A program made the translations under genes and the position numbers. A stretch of DNA of 64,000 bases from Alopecurus myosuroides. Its lineage: Eukaryota > Streptophyta > Magnoliopsida > Poales > Poaceae. The notes under the pieces were generated by a model that saw only the letters and a program-made list of their open reading frames with translations, ran no database searches and was not told where the DNA came from. This document shows positions 11,981 to 23,739 of this stretch, piece after piece. Location: positions 48,915,920 through 48,979,919 of the forward strand of contig CM054063.1 of the NCBI GenBank assembly GCA_028641055.1, in the 5' to 3' direction. Within the stretch, counting starts at the first letter, position 1. Each line of letters begins with the position of its first letter.

Positions 11981-13159
11981 AGGTTTGTAACACCCGGGGT
12001 TTCCCCAATTAGAGTTTCTTGTTGTTTTTCTTTTGCATCACATGGCATCATGCCTCATATGCATTGCACTTGTTCTCAAACCAATTAAAAAATTTCAAAC
12101 CAATTTAAAACTTCAAACATGTTCCAAATGGTTTCAATTAAAATTGCAAACAACTCAACTAAAATTGTAATCCATATTGGATGTGGAATTATTATTTATA
12201 CTTGGTTATTTAAACATTGCCTCAATTTGAAAAACCTCTTTTGGTTTTGAATTCAAATCCCGTTGTTTAATAAATTGTGCAAATTCAAACTTTGAAAACA
12301 AAATAGCTTACACTTGGGCAGAGGTAGTCTTATGTCCAACTAAAACATTTGTTGAATCAAAACCCTAAAACTCTTATGCTATTTCTCTTCTTTTCTTTTC
12401 TACAAAAAAAAAGATAAATAAAAGAAAAAGAAAGGGAGTGAGGAGGCAGCCGAACTGGGCCAACAAGGCCCAGTCGGCCACCTACAACCCGAGCGCCCCA
12501 GCCCACCTCCCTTTCTTCCACCTCCGTACGGTGGTGACGGAAGCACCTCCACCACGCACCGCACCCACCTGCTCCCTTTCCCCTCCCTTAAATCCACCCC
12601 ACTCCCTCTCATCAACCCTAACCCTAGCCCTTCTCCCCTCCTTTCTTCCTCCCAGCCGCCCCTTTCTTCCTCCTCCCATATCTCTGAATCTCCTGAACCC
12701 GAACAACACCTCCATGGCCGAAAGTAGCAAGCCATGGCGTCGCCGCCATGCTCGTCGTTGAGCCCTATCCTCGGCGGGAATGGAACGAGGGGAGCTTCCT
12801 CTTCGGGTTTGTTGAAGGCGGCGAGGCCGGAGGACGCCCGAGTCGCCGACACGGTCGAGATCTCTCCGCCGGCGAGCTCCCTCATCCTCCTCCGTTCGGC
12901 AACTGCAGCGCACAAAGGCGCCCCTTGAGCCCAAGGTGAGAGCCTCGCCCTCGGGCCCCTCCTCCCCCCTCCCTCTTGCTCTGTGGCTTGCCCTCGAGCA
13001 GCAATTTCGCGCCTCCCGTGTCCGGATGTCTCCCGCTTCCTGTCTTTTTCGTTCGCATCACCGTCGTCTGCAGGGAGATCGATCTTCAGTTTCAGCAGGA
13101 AACAAGCCGTCCAATTTACCTCTTAAAGCCTCGGATCTAAATCCTATCACAACCCGAGC

Positions 13160-13226
13160 TCCATCCCAGTGGCTAGCGCACCGCACTGCTTCCCCGCAGG
13201 CTCGGGTTCGAATCCCACCCGTGGCA
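13160..13226 (+). other. tRNA-like block in F 5' LTR
   Basis: A D-arm-like CAGTGGCTAGCGCACC is followed by a possible anticodon stem (CTGC and GCAG around a short loop) and a strong T arm, GGGTTCGAATCCC, whose B box is at 13205-13215. No complete acceptor stem is visible, so it is not a working tRNA gene. Related blocks sit at similar places in the other long LTRs (20938-21000, 29978-30038, 40368-40426, and three on the - strand in H). It may be a tRNA relic or an internal polymerase III promoter. Confidence 0.55.
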
Positions 13227-14125
13227 ATCCACCCCCTTTTTTCTCTATTTCCTTTTATTTCCCGAAATCCAGAAAAACAGAACTGGGTCTTTATTTGTAA
13301 AATCAATAACAAATTGAAAAATGCTCCCATTTCAATGATTCAAATTTCTATGGATTCAGAATCTTGTGCTCTTTCTGTTATTACCAAAGTTGAAACATGT
13401 TTCTGTAATAAATTTTGCACTAAATAATTAAATACAGAAATGGCTATTAAAATTTGAAACTTTGGAGATTCATAACTTGAGTTCTGTTCATCCAAATTGA
13501 GAAAACTTGGGCTCTAAAAATTTGTGTTAACAAACTCTACACAGTGGTATTTTATTTGGTCACAATTGAATTAAATTTGAACATGTTTACCTCTGTTTAC
13601 AAAAAGGGGCAGAATAAAAATGCTTATGGAAAAATGCATAAAAAATTCAATAATGATCCAAAAATTATGTTTAATAGCTCAAAATTTTCAGTGAAACATT
13701 TGCTACATGTTTTCAACCTTTTCAATACAATTTGTTTACTGTTTTTCCTAATTAAAATTGGTGCAATAATTCAATATTTTAAATACACCTTTTAAATTGC
13801 CAAATTCATAACTTGCTCATTTTAAATCCAAATTCAACAAATGAAATATGTATTCCATCTAAAATTTTGTGTTCTTTCCAAATATAAATTTTGTTATATG
13901 TTTTGAACATTTAAAATTGGTGAAAACAACAAATGTTTGTTTAATCATTTAAAATGCCAAAAGTTCATAACTTAATAAATAAAATTCCAAACTTGGTAAA
14001 AAACATATCAAACTGAAGCTATTGTTGTTTTCTTATTGTTTTCATCATCCATGCATCATCCTAATCAACTTTCACATGATGGTTATTTTTAGATCATTTA
14101 ATTCAACATTAATTCATGGGCTTTT

Positions 14126-14151
14126 CCATATGCAATCCAAATTGCATATGG
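14126..14151. other. Conserved hairpin in F LTR
   Basis: Perfect 11-bp inverted repeat, left arm CCATATGCAAT, right arm ATTGCATATGG, loop CCAA. The arms recur at 21903-21928 and in element C at 31058-31083 and 41445-41469, while the loop length and sequence vary. Confidence 0.7.
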
Positions 14152-15125
14152 GCCCATTTAAATATGTTTACCATGTCAACTAGTTTATTTTGATGCACCC
14201 TTTAACTTGTCATGCATATAAAATAGGATCATGCTGGATCTTTTGCCGTAGTAGTAATTGTTGCATCCGGTGTTTGTTCTAGTTCGTTGCTTCTTCGCGG
14301 ATAGGACGTTGAGATGATGTGAGCAACGACAAGTTCTGCGGATCTACCTCTACTTGCTGGATTCCAGCTAAGTATACTCACTTGCTACCTATGGCTGCCT
14401 TTCATCACTTGTTACCGATTCTTTCCGTTGTCTTTTTGCTAGCCTAGTATTATCGATGCTTGAGTCTTGATCCTATCATATGTTTACCTTGCAGCCATGA
14501 TATAGCCTTCCTTCCAATTCCTATTAACTGTTGTTTGTTTACCTTGTTGGCCCTCGTGTCGTAGTTGCATGCTTAGTGTTGTTTGCGCTCGAGTCTTGTT
14601 GTCCTTTTTCATATCACCTGTTTAGTTGGTAGTTGGGTTTCAATTTAATCAACAACATGTTAATGTTTGGGGTAATAATAATTTGATGATAAGGCACCGG
14701 CAGGAGGCCCGGCGTGGTTTTGGAGCCTGCTGGTGTCGAAACTAGGAAAAGGGTCTTGTCCATTGATCCATGATGAGCGCGCTAACCGCATCCGGGAGGT
14801 AGTATGGGACCCCCCTCGACTTAGACCTGATTTGCAGCTTGTCCGAAGAGCCACACTTAGTTTGGGCGTGCCATTTGCGCATATGCATAATGGGAGGCGC
14901 CCCCATGGTTGATGATGATTATGATGGTTATGATGATGATGCATATAGGGCGAGGCATGTGGTGCCGGGGGGTGTGGTTTTCACCCTTGCGCTTAGGTTA
15001 GGTCGGACTGGCCGGGACCTTATAGCTCCGTGGCTCCTAGGATGGGTTGTAGAGACGGTTTGGGTCGTGTCGAGCCAACCTGAGTTTTAGTTGGTGGCTT
15101 GAGTGTGTACGGGTACTGTAGCGCA

Positions 15126-15153
15126 CCCTGCAGGGATGAATCTTCTCGAGAAG
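15126..15153. other. Palindrome cluster in F LTR
   Basis: CCCTGCAGGG (15126-15135) and CTTCTCGAGAAG (15142-15153) are perfect palindromes, followed by CCGCGG about 10 bases on. The same cluster occurs in F's 3' LTR (22905-22932), in both C LTRs (32056-32098, 42448-42475) and, partly decayed, in H (56759-56784). Confidence 0.7.
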
Positions 15154-15957
15154 CCGTGTTGTCCGCGGTTATGTGACGACTTGGTGAAAGTGCTGGCTAA
15201 CAAGTACTCAGACAACTTACACCTAATTAATAATAATTTGACTAGTAATAGGAATATTGTCACAATAACCTGAACTTCACCTTAATCAACAGTGTGAGTT
15301 TCCTTGGGTTGCTTCCTTAGTAGGGGGTAACACTGGATGGGTATTGTTTGGTGGGTAGTTATAGTTGGTTTGTGTCGCGCTCTCTTATCCCTCTCTAATA
15401 GCCGGAAGTTGTAGCGCGTCTCTGTAGTTTGTTAGTGCAGCCTGCTGCAGCTTCTTTGCAATAACCCCTTTCTTCCGTTGTATCCAAAGTTTTTGTATCT
15501 TGTGATGATTGGTTACGATGGTATTTTTTGAGTATGGGTTATCCACTTGCCAGTACTTAACCGTACTGACCCACGAATTCATTTTCGTGGCTGCATATTC
15601 CAAATTGCAGTCAACAGGTTTGAAGTCTGACGACGTTAGCTTGGGAATCCCTCCGGCTTGGCCTGGGCAGGGATTGGATGCCATCGGTTATCTTCAGGAC
15701 TCTTAGTCCAATTTGTATCTTGTCCGTAGTCGGACACTATGTTGTTTCTTCCGCTGTTATTTGGATCTTTGTATTGTATCAGTTGTATCCTTGACTCGTT
15801 TGAAGTCGTCTTGTATATATCTCTTTTCTGTTGTTGTTGCGGAATATTCGTGAACTGTTGTAATGTTATCTCAAGTGGCAACCTGGAATCGGTTATTATG
15901 TGGATTTTGGCGGAAATGCTGAAATCTGCATAGTGCCCGATCTCGGGGCGTCACAAA

Positions 15958-15969
15958 TGGTATCAGAGC
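15958..15969 (+). other. Primer binding site of element F
   Basis: TGGTATCAGAGC, complementary to the 3' end of initiator methionine tRNA, lies two bases after the 5' LTR. After these 12 bases the match stops (ATGG follows). Confidence 0.88.
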
Positions 15970-16204
15970 ATGGTTTCCGATTCCCAATGTTGTTTCGATA
16001 CGAATGGTTATCGAAGCAACGGGTCCGCAAAGCCTGTAGGATAACCTCGCTAACGGTCGTGTTCTTAGAGTGTCAAAACTATTTGTGCAAAATCTATGGA
16101 AACCTCTCGATAGGATTCTTGTTTATTCCTTTCCTCTATTCTACTTCTCCTTCTACCCCATTTGTTTTGGAGTCTACTCTCGTACCTATCTTTCAAAGTG
16201 TTAG

Positions 16205-19200
16205 GGACGTGTTTGGTACACATACTGGTAACGTAAACGGCAATGGAATGAGGTTACGGTGCGATCAGTGGAGTGGCAGACCATTTGCAATTTTGTTTGG
16301 TATGTGGCAGTAATGGTATCAGGTTGCATAACCGTGTTTGGTTTGACACACCAGTATAGACTGGCAACCGATCTGCACCAGGAAATTCTCCACACGTAAA
16401 ACCACGATGAATTTTCACAGGCAATTCATAAGTCCTTGATTGGCATTTCCAAAATCATGAAACTGGCATATAATTTACAAATAATTTTGTATAAATTAAG
16501 GACAAACACATCAAACGGCCATTGCCATGTACGGCCTCGCCGCGCCGGTGCTGGCGACCACGTCGAATGATGACACAACCATCGACATTTTGATGGTGGT
16601 GGTGCCGGTACCTCCGGTCGACCTGGTCCAGCGTAATCATTAGCGCCGTCACCTTGTTCTTGAGGTCCGCCTCTCCACCGGCAGCTCGGCAGCACTTCGT
16701 GCTCCTCGCCGTCAAGAACGTCGACTTCGATGTTTCCGTTGTGTCATCCTTCATGTCCCCCCCAGCTCGGCAGCACTTCGTGCTCCTCGCCGTCAAGAAC
16801 GTCGACTTCGATGTTTCCGTTGTGTCATCCTTCATGTCCCCCCCCCCTTCTTCTTGACAGTTATTCTTGATCCCGCCCCGTAGACCACCTCGTCGAGAAC
16901 CTCGCGCGCCGCCTTAAGAAAATTGAGTTCTGCACATAAAAGTTGCTCGGCGAGATCCTGCCCACTGCCATCGCCGACCGGGGTTCAGACTTATCAATGG
17001 GGATGCAGCGGCTGACATGCCCGCCTAGACGACCGTACAGGTGGAGCGACACTGGCCGCCCTAATGACTGCGCCACAGAGCCTCCGACGGCTCATGTTAC
17101 CACTGTCGGCGAGGCCGCTCCGATCAGTAGTGGAGGACTGGAGGTAGATGCACAGGCCCCTCCGATAAATTAGACATAAATTTGATAAGATATACTTGTA
17201 ACCAAAACAAACTGCACACATCGAATCCTCTCTTAACAGAACTTGAGGAAGAACTCTAAACTATTATATATTCACATTCCTTAATTAGAAAGCCACTCTA
17301 GTAACTAGAATAAATCCGTCTAAATAAGTTAATCAGAACAATTCAATAAGCAAAATGGAGCTTCTAAGACACTGGTTGAAATAATTGATGACGGCTTAAG
17401 ATACAGCTCACACCGCATCTAACGGGTAAATATGTTTGCAAGCATTATTTATAGAAAAAAAGATAGAACCAAAGACAAAGAGCATGCAATGAACCGTAAA
17501 TTCAGTTCAGACTTCAGAATCATACCACAAGACATAGTTTCTCTTTTTTGCAAGAGCTAGAAGCAAAAGAAATGAATGCAGCAATTTCTCATGATCTGTG
17601 AGTCTGTGACAACTTATCTGAAACGACTATATTTATACATCAGACATCAAACTTCACATTTTTCTGGTTACAAGTAGGTATTTGTGTGAAGAATAGTGCT
17701 AGCCCATGTATTAAGCTGACGTTAAGGTGTGTCACTCGTGATCCAAGATAAAAATCAATTCAGATTCCTATGGTGTGTCACTTGTAAGAGCTTGATTCAG
17801 ATGCTAGATGCGCAAGCCGACTAAGTGGAGGGGGAATCTATGTCAAAATAAAAGACACATCATCAACTCCAAGTTATTCAACCAACCAAGAACAGGTAAC
17901 ATCACAAAGATGAATGCATCATTTGTGACACAAGTATGATGTGTTGATGTATCATTTTTATCATACATAGATGAACTAATAAAATCAGACTGTTAGTTAC
18001 ACCTGCATTATTCATAGGTAACATGTGTTTGTACTTTAATAGAAAATGGCCTATTTTTTTAACTGCAACTAGTATATATTAGTACTTAGTGTGATAGACC
18101 ATATGTACTGTGCAATTCATTTTCAAGAATATGAAATATATATTGAAGTGCAGTACTAATAGAATAATTTGGTTTCAAGGATAATTACTTCAGTTAGTCT
18201 AAGCTGGTTATGACTGTAAAAAGAAATAAGGTTCAGATATCAGGCTATAAGTTTATAAATTCAGAAGAAGTACAGAAGTGGCAGCAAAATATACAAAAAT
18301 GATTCAGATCCATTAGAGAAGATTGAGTTCAAGTAAGATACTTTGGGTGGCAGCTCCTTGTTGACCTTCTCGTGCAGCGTTCTGGCTGTGGGAAAACTAG
18401 TCCCAGATTAGTTACCCAAACCAAGAACAGATCGACATAACAGGATGAGCAGTACTCTGATGCTAAATTTAATTGAAGAAAGGGTGGATTAGAGATTGAG
18501 AAAATCTGGAGGAGGGCTAATAGAGAGCGAGGACAACTAGCAGGTTACAGCCAGCAACTAAAAAAAACCTGGTCTTGCGGTAGAAGACATAACACCATGC
18601 TGACCATGATAAAAATAGCATTTCAATACAGTAGTCTAGGAAATAATCGATACTGAAAGTGAAATCTATGTGACAATGATAAAAATAGCATTTCCTATGG
18701 ACATCCATGAACTGAAATAAAATGAACTTCCACCAAATTAGTGAGAAACCATCTGCAAGAAATATGTACAGATCATCTAAAATTATCATACATCTATGAA
18801 TTGCAAAGATTGGCATCTACAGATCATCTAGAAAAAGTAACCTTGTTGGTGCAAGAAGATACAGAGAAGGAGATTCCTTGTCGTCAGGATCCTCTCCTGG
18901 ATGCAAGTCGAGGTGGAGCTTGCCCGGTGGTTAGGGAGAAGTCCACGTCGAGGCCCCGGGGGAGAAGGGGAGGCCCCTCCTGGATGTGCTCCCGGCAGGA
19001 TCGTCGGGCTCCTGGTCGTCGCGCAGGTCGTTGGGCGGTGTGTAGTTAGGTCGCGGACGGAGCAGGAGAGTAGGCACGGGTCTTAGGGCGGAGCAGCGAA
19101 CAGCGCGGGACCCTTTGCAAGTTTGAGCTCGTCGGCCGGTAGGAGATCTTGGACGGACGGCACGGGATCTTGGGGCTAGCGGCGGATGGATGCGGGTGGG

Positions 19201-19537
19201 ATGGGTGGGCCTGGCGGCGGGGATGGATGGCAAGGATGGATTAGGCTGGCAGCGAGCCGCCGTCGAGCCAGCGGCGAGGGAGTTGGTCGCGTGGGAGGCG
19301 GAGGAGATCGGGGCTGTGGGGATCGGGAAGAGGAGGAAGCGAGCGAGGTTGAGGAAGAAGAAAGCCAGCGGTAACGGAATAAGATAACGCTGGGGGGTGG
19401 GCGGTATCAGCCGACAATACGGGCGTTAATCGTTTACGCGACATCTGATTACAGCCCTTCTGAAACAAACATCATTAACGGTATCAATTGTCGGTGGTAT
19501 CTGGTTACGGACAAAAATCTCCGAACCAAACACGTCC
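16205..19537. mobile_element. DNA transposon G (Harbinger/Tourist-like ends)
   Basis: A 3333-bp element with perfect 13-bp terminal inverted repeats GGACGTGTTTGGT and a 3-bp duplication TAG (16202-16204 and 19538-19540). The TIR pattern GGnnnTGTTTGGT is that of PIF/Harbinger and Tourist elements. TAG instead of the usual TTA or TAA is unusual. Subterminal regions carry GGTAACG-like motifs. GC-rich blocks at both sides (about 16500-17170 and 18880-19400) flank an AT-rich middle (17170-18880) in which I see no genes. I cannot find a transposase DDE domain, so it is probably non-autonomous, perhaps with captured gene pieces. Confidence 0.75.
16455..16858 (-). pseudogene. Coding-like fragment in G with 27-codon tandem repeat
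   Basis: The - strand frame holds two exact copies of an 81-bp unit (16683-16763 and 16764-16844), each encoding a 27-residue unit with KDDTTETSKSTFLTARST. It then continues into GGEADLKNKVTALM and LDQVDR. The unit length is a multiple of three, so the duplication keeps the frame. A further - strand piece near 16860-16990 reads LNFLKAAREVLDEVV in another frame. I recognise no protein family. It could be a captured exon carried by the transposon. Near identity of the two units shows the duplication is recent. Confidence 0.3.
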
Positions 19538-19760
19538 TAGGATCCTACGTGGTTTGGATGTTCTCTTAGCCTTTAAACCTAATAGGTTCGATCTTCGGAA
19601 GGTTCTTAGTGGAAGAGCATCATCATCAAGATGAGCAAGATTCCCTTGTTAGTGGTGTCGAGGAGATCAACTTGAACATGAAGACTCGATAGTCCGGCTT
19701 CGTCCTCTCTCTTGGCGTTGGCGAATTGCGAGGGCGCAATCCCTTGTTAGTGGTGTCGGC

Positions 19761-22700
19761 TGTAACACCCGGGGTTTCCCCAATTAGAGTTTCTTGTTGT
19801 TTTTCTTTTGCATCACATGGCATCATGCCTCATATGCATTGCACTTGTTCTCAAACCAATTAAAAAATTTCAAACCAATTTAAAACTTCAAACATATTCC
19901 AAATGGTTTCAATTAAAATTGCAAACAACTCAACTAAAATTGTAATCCATATTTGATGTGGAATTATTATTTATACTTGGTTATTTAAACATTGCCTCAA
20001 TTTGGAAAAACCTCTTTTGGATTTGAATTCAAATCCCATTGTTTAATAAATTGTGCAAATTCAAACTTTGAAAACTAAATAGCTTACACTTGGGCAGAGG
20101 TAGTCTTATGTCCAACTAAAACATTTGTTGAATCAAAACCCTAAAACTCTTATGCTATTTCTCTTCTTTTCTTTTCTACAAAAAAAAGATAAATAAAAGA
20201 AAAAGAAAGGGAGTGAGGAGGCAGCCGAACTGGGCCAACAAGGCCCAGTCGGCCACCTACAACTCGAGCGCCCCAGCCCACCTCCCTTTCTTCCACCTCC
20301 GTACGGTGGTGACGGAAGCACCTCCACCACGCACCGCACCCACCTGCTCCCTTTCCCCTCCCTTAAATCCGCCCCACTCCCTCTCATCAACCCTAACCCT
20401 ATCCCTTCTCCCCTCCTTTCTTCCTCCCAGCCGCCCCTTTCTTCCTCCTCCCATATCTCTGAATCTCCTGAACCCGAACAACACCTCCATGGCCGAAAGT
20501 AGCAAGCCATGGCGCCGCCGCCATGCTCATCGTTGAGCCCTATCCTCGGCGGGAATGGAACAAGGGGAGCTTCCTCTTCGGGTTTGTTGAAGGCGGCGAG
20601 GCCGGAGGACGCCCGAGTCGCCGGCACCGTCGAGTTCTCTCCGCCGGTGAGCTCCCTCATCCTCCTCCGTTCGGCAACTGCAGCGCACAAAGGCGCCCCT
20701 CGAGCCCAAGGTGAGAGCCTCGCCCTCGAGCCCCTCCTCCCCCCTCCCTCTTGCTCTGTGGCTTGCCCTCGAGCAGCAATTTCGCGCCTCTCGTGTCCGG
20801 ATGTCTCCCGCTTCCTGTCTTTTCCGTTCGCATCACCGTCGTCTGCAGGGAGATCGATCTTCAGTTTCAGCAGGAAACAAGCCGTCCAATTTACCTCTTA
20901 AAGCCTCGGATCTGAATCCTATCACAACCCGAGCTCCATCCCAGTGGCTAGCGCCCCGCACTGCTTCCCCGCAGGCTCTGGTTCGAATCCCACCCGTGGC
21001 AATCCACCCCCTTTTTTTTCTCTATTTCCTTTTATTTCCCGAAATCCAGAAAAACAGAACTGGGTCTTTATTTGTAAAATCAATAACAAATTGAAAAATG
21101 CTCCCATTTCAATGATTCAAATTTCTATGGATTCAGAATCTTGTGCTCTTTCTGTTATTACCAAAGTTGAAACATGTTTCTGTAATAAATTTTGCACTAA
21201 ATAATTAAATACAGAAATGGCTATTAAAATTTGAAACTTTGGAGATTCATAACTTGAGTTCTGTTCATCCAAATTGAGAAAACTTGGGCTCTAAAAATTT
21301 GTGTTAACAAACTCTACACAGTGGTATTTTATTTGGTCACAATTGAATTAAATTTGAACATGTTTACCTCTGTTTACAAAAAGGGGCAGAATAAAAATGC
21401 TTATGGAAAAATGCATAAAAAATTCAATAATGATCCAAAAATTATGTTTAATAGCTCAAAATTTTCAGTGAAACATTTGCTACATGTTTTCAACCTTTTC
21501 AATACAATTTGTTTACTGTTTTTCCTAATTAAAATTGGTGCAATAATTCAATATTTTAAATACACCTTTTAAATTGCCAAATTCATAACTTGCTCATTTT
21601 AAATCCAAATTCAACAAATGAAATATGTATTCCATCTAAAATTTTGTGTTCTTTCCAAATATAAATTTTGTTATATGTTTTGAACATTTAAAATTGGTGA
21701 AAACAACAAATGTTTGTTTAATCATTTAAAATGCCAAAAGTTCATAACTTAATAAATAAAATTCCAAACTTGGTAAAAAACATATCAAACTGAAGCTATT
21801 GTTGTTTTCTTATTGTTTTCATCATCCATGCATCATCCTAATCAACTTTCACATGATGGTTATTTTTAGATCATTTAATTCAACATTAATTCATGGGCTT
21901 TTCCATATGCAATCCAAATTGCATATGGGCCCATTTAAATATGTTTACCATGTCAACTAGTTTATTTTGATGCACCCTTTAACTTGTCATGCATATAAAA
22001 TAGGATCATGCTGGATCTTTTGCCGTAGTAGTAATTGTTGCATCCGGTGTTTGTTCTAGTTCGTTGCTTCTTCGCGGATAGGACGTTGAGATGATGTGAG
22101 CAACGACAAGTTCTGCGGATGTACCTCTACTTGCTGGATTCCAGCTAAGTATACTCACTTGCTACCTATGGCTGCCTTTCATCACTTGTTACCGATTCTT
22201 TCCGTTGTCTTTTTGCTAGCCTAGTATTATCGATGCTTGAGTCTCGATCCTATCATATGTTTACCTTGCAGCCATGATATAGCCTTCCTTCCAATTCCTA
22301 TTAACTGTTGTTTGTTTACCTTGTTGGCCCTCGTGTCGTAGTTGCATGCTTAGTGTTGTTTGCGCTCGAGTCTTGTTGTCCTTTTTCATATCACCTGTTT
22401 AGTTGGTAGTTGGGTTTCAATTTAATCAACAACATGTTAATGTTTGGGGTAATAATAATTTGATGATAAGGCACCGGCAGGAGGCCCGGCGTGGTTTTGG
22501 AGCCTGCTGGTGTCGAAACTAGGAAAAGGGTCTTGTCCATTGATCCATGATGAGCGCGCTAACCGCATCCGGGAGGTAGTATGGGACCCCCCCTCGACTT
22601 AGACCTGATTTGCAGCTTGTCCGAAGAGCCACACTTAGTTCGGGCGTTCCATTTGCGCATATGCATAATGGGAGGCACCCCCATGGTTGATGATGATTAT

Positions 22701-23734
22701 GATGGTTATGATGATGATGCATATAGGGCGAGGCCTGTGGTGCCGGGGGGGTGTGGTTTTCACCCTTGCGCTTAGGTTAGGTCGGACTGGCCGGGACCTT
22801 ATAGCTCCGTGGCTCCTAGGATGGGTTGTAGAGACGGTTTGGGTCGTGTCGAGCCAACCTGAGTTTTAGTTGGTGGCTTGAGTGTGTACGGGTACTGTAG
22901 CGCACCCTGCAGGGATGAATCTTCTCGAGAAGCCGTGTTGTCCGCGGTTATGTGACGACTTGGTGAAAGTGCTGGCTAACAAGTACTCAGACAACTTACA
23001 CCTAATTAATAATAATTTGACTAGTAATAGGAATATTGTCACAATAACCTGAACTTCACCTTAATCAACAGTGTGAGTTTCCTTGGGTTGCTTCCTTAGT
23101 AGGGGGTAACACTGGATGGGTATTGTTTGGTGAGTAGTTATAGTTGGTTTGTGTCGCGCTCTCTTATCCCTCTCTAATAGCCGGAAGTTGTAGCGCGTCT
23201 CTGTAGTTTGTTAGTGCAGCCTGCTGCAGCTTCTTTGCAATAACCCCTTTCTTCCGTTGTATCCAAAGTTTTTGTATCTTGTGATGATTGGTTACGCTGG
23301 TATCTTGTGAGTATGGGTTATCCACTTGCCAGTACTTAACCGTACTGACCCACGAATTAATTTTCGTGGCTGCATATTCCAAATTGCAGTCAACAGGTTT
23401 GAAGTCTGACGACGTTAGCTTGGGAATCCCTCCGGCTTGGCCTGGGCAGGGATTGGACGCCATCGGTTATCTTCAGGACTCTTAGTCCAATTTGTATCTT
23501 GTCCGTAGTCGGACACTATGTTGTTTCTTCCGCTGTTATTTGGATCTTTGTATTGTATCAGTTGTATCCTTGACTCGTTTGAAGTCATCTTGTATATATC
23601 TCTTTTCTGTTGTTGTTGCGGAATATTCGTGAACTGTTGTAATTTTATCTCAAGTGGCAACCTGGAATTGGTTATTATGTGGATTTTGGCGGAAATGCTG
23701 AAATCTGCATAGTGCCCGATCTCGGGGCGTCACA
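19761..23734 (+). repeat. 3' LTR of element F
   Basis: A 3974-bp LTR, the partner of 11986-15955, with the same module order: tRNA-like block at about 20938-21000 (B box 20980-20990), hairpin at 21903-21928, palindrome cluster at 22905-22932, and a terminal GGCGTCACA at 23734. The GC-rich block has an open frame 20509-20901 (130 codons, starting MAPPPCSSLSPILGG) that crosses the donor-like AAGGTGAGA. In the 5' LTR this frame is cut by TGA. No polypurine tract precedes the LTR. Confidence 0.88.
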
Positions 23735-23739
23735 AGGTT

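Larger units (their letters stand above)
11986..15955 (+). repeat. 5' LTR of element F
   Basis: A 3970-bp LTR, TGTAACACCCGGGG to GGCGTCACA. In order it holds: an AT-rich start (to about 12400), a GC-rich block with an ATG and a donor-like AAGGTGAGA (12440-12945), a tRNA-like block (13160-13226), a long AT-rich stretch (13240-14250), a hairpin (14126-14151), an exon-like segment after TTCGCGGATAG (about 14300), a palindrome cluster (15126-15153) and a short open frame tail (15614-15706). A TATA-like CCCTTAAATCC lies near 12587. Open frames in the GC-rich block are not conserved between the two LTRs: a TGA at about 12926 is CGA in the 3' copy. Confidence 0.88.
11986..23734 (+). mobile_element. 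Long-LTR Gypsy-like element F, nearly empty
   Basis: Two LTRs of about 3.97 kb (11986-15955 and 19761-23734) flank an interior of 3805 bp, most of which is DNA transposon G. The 5-bp target duplication AGGTT lies at 11981-11985 and 23735-23739, inside E's integrase. PBS TGGTATCAGAGC at 15958-15969. Once G is removed only about 470 bp of F's own interior remain, with no gag-pol and no visible polypurine tract. It therefore resembles a LARD-like non-autonomous element, or one internally deleted after insertion. Its LTR modules are shared with Tekay-type element C, so I place it near that chromovirus group. By eye the two LTRs differ at only a few dozen positions, so it is a fairly young insertion. 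Confidence 0.88.

Noticed and set aside
12400..12934. Long minus-strand frames (171 and 150 codons) in the F LTR, repeated at 20133-20690
   Set aside because: GC-rich LTR promoter and leader sequence is open by composition in several frames. The products are Arg/Gly-rich with no domain, and the copies are LTR duplicates.
13160..13226. A functional tRNA gene
   Set aside because: B box and part of a D arm are present but there is no paired acceptor stem or complete anticodon arm. Recorded instead as tRNA-like.
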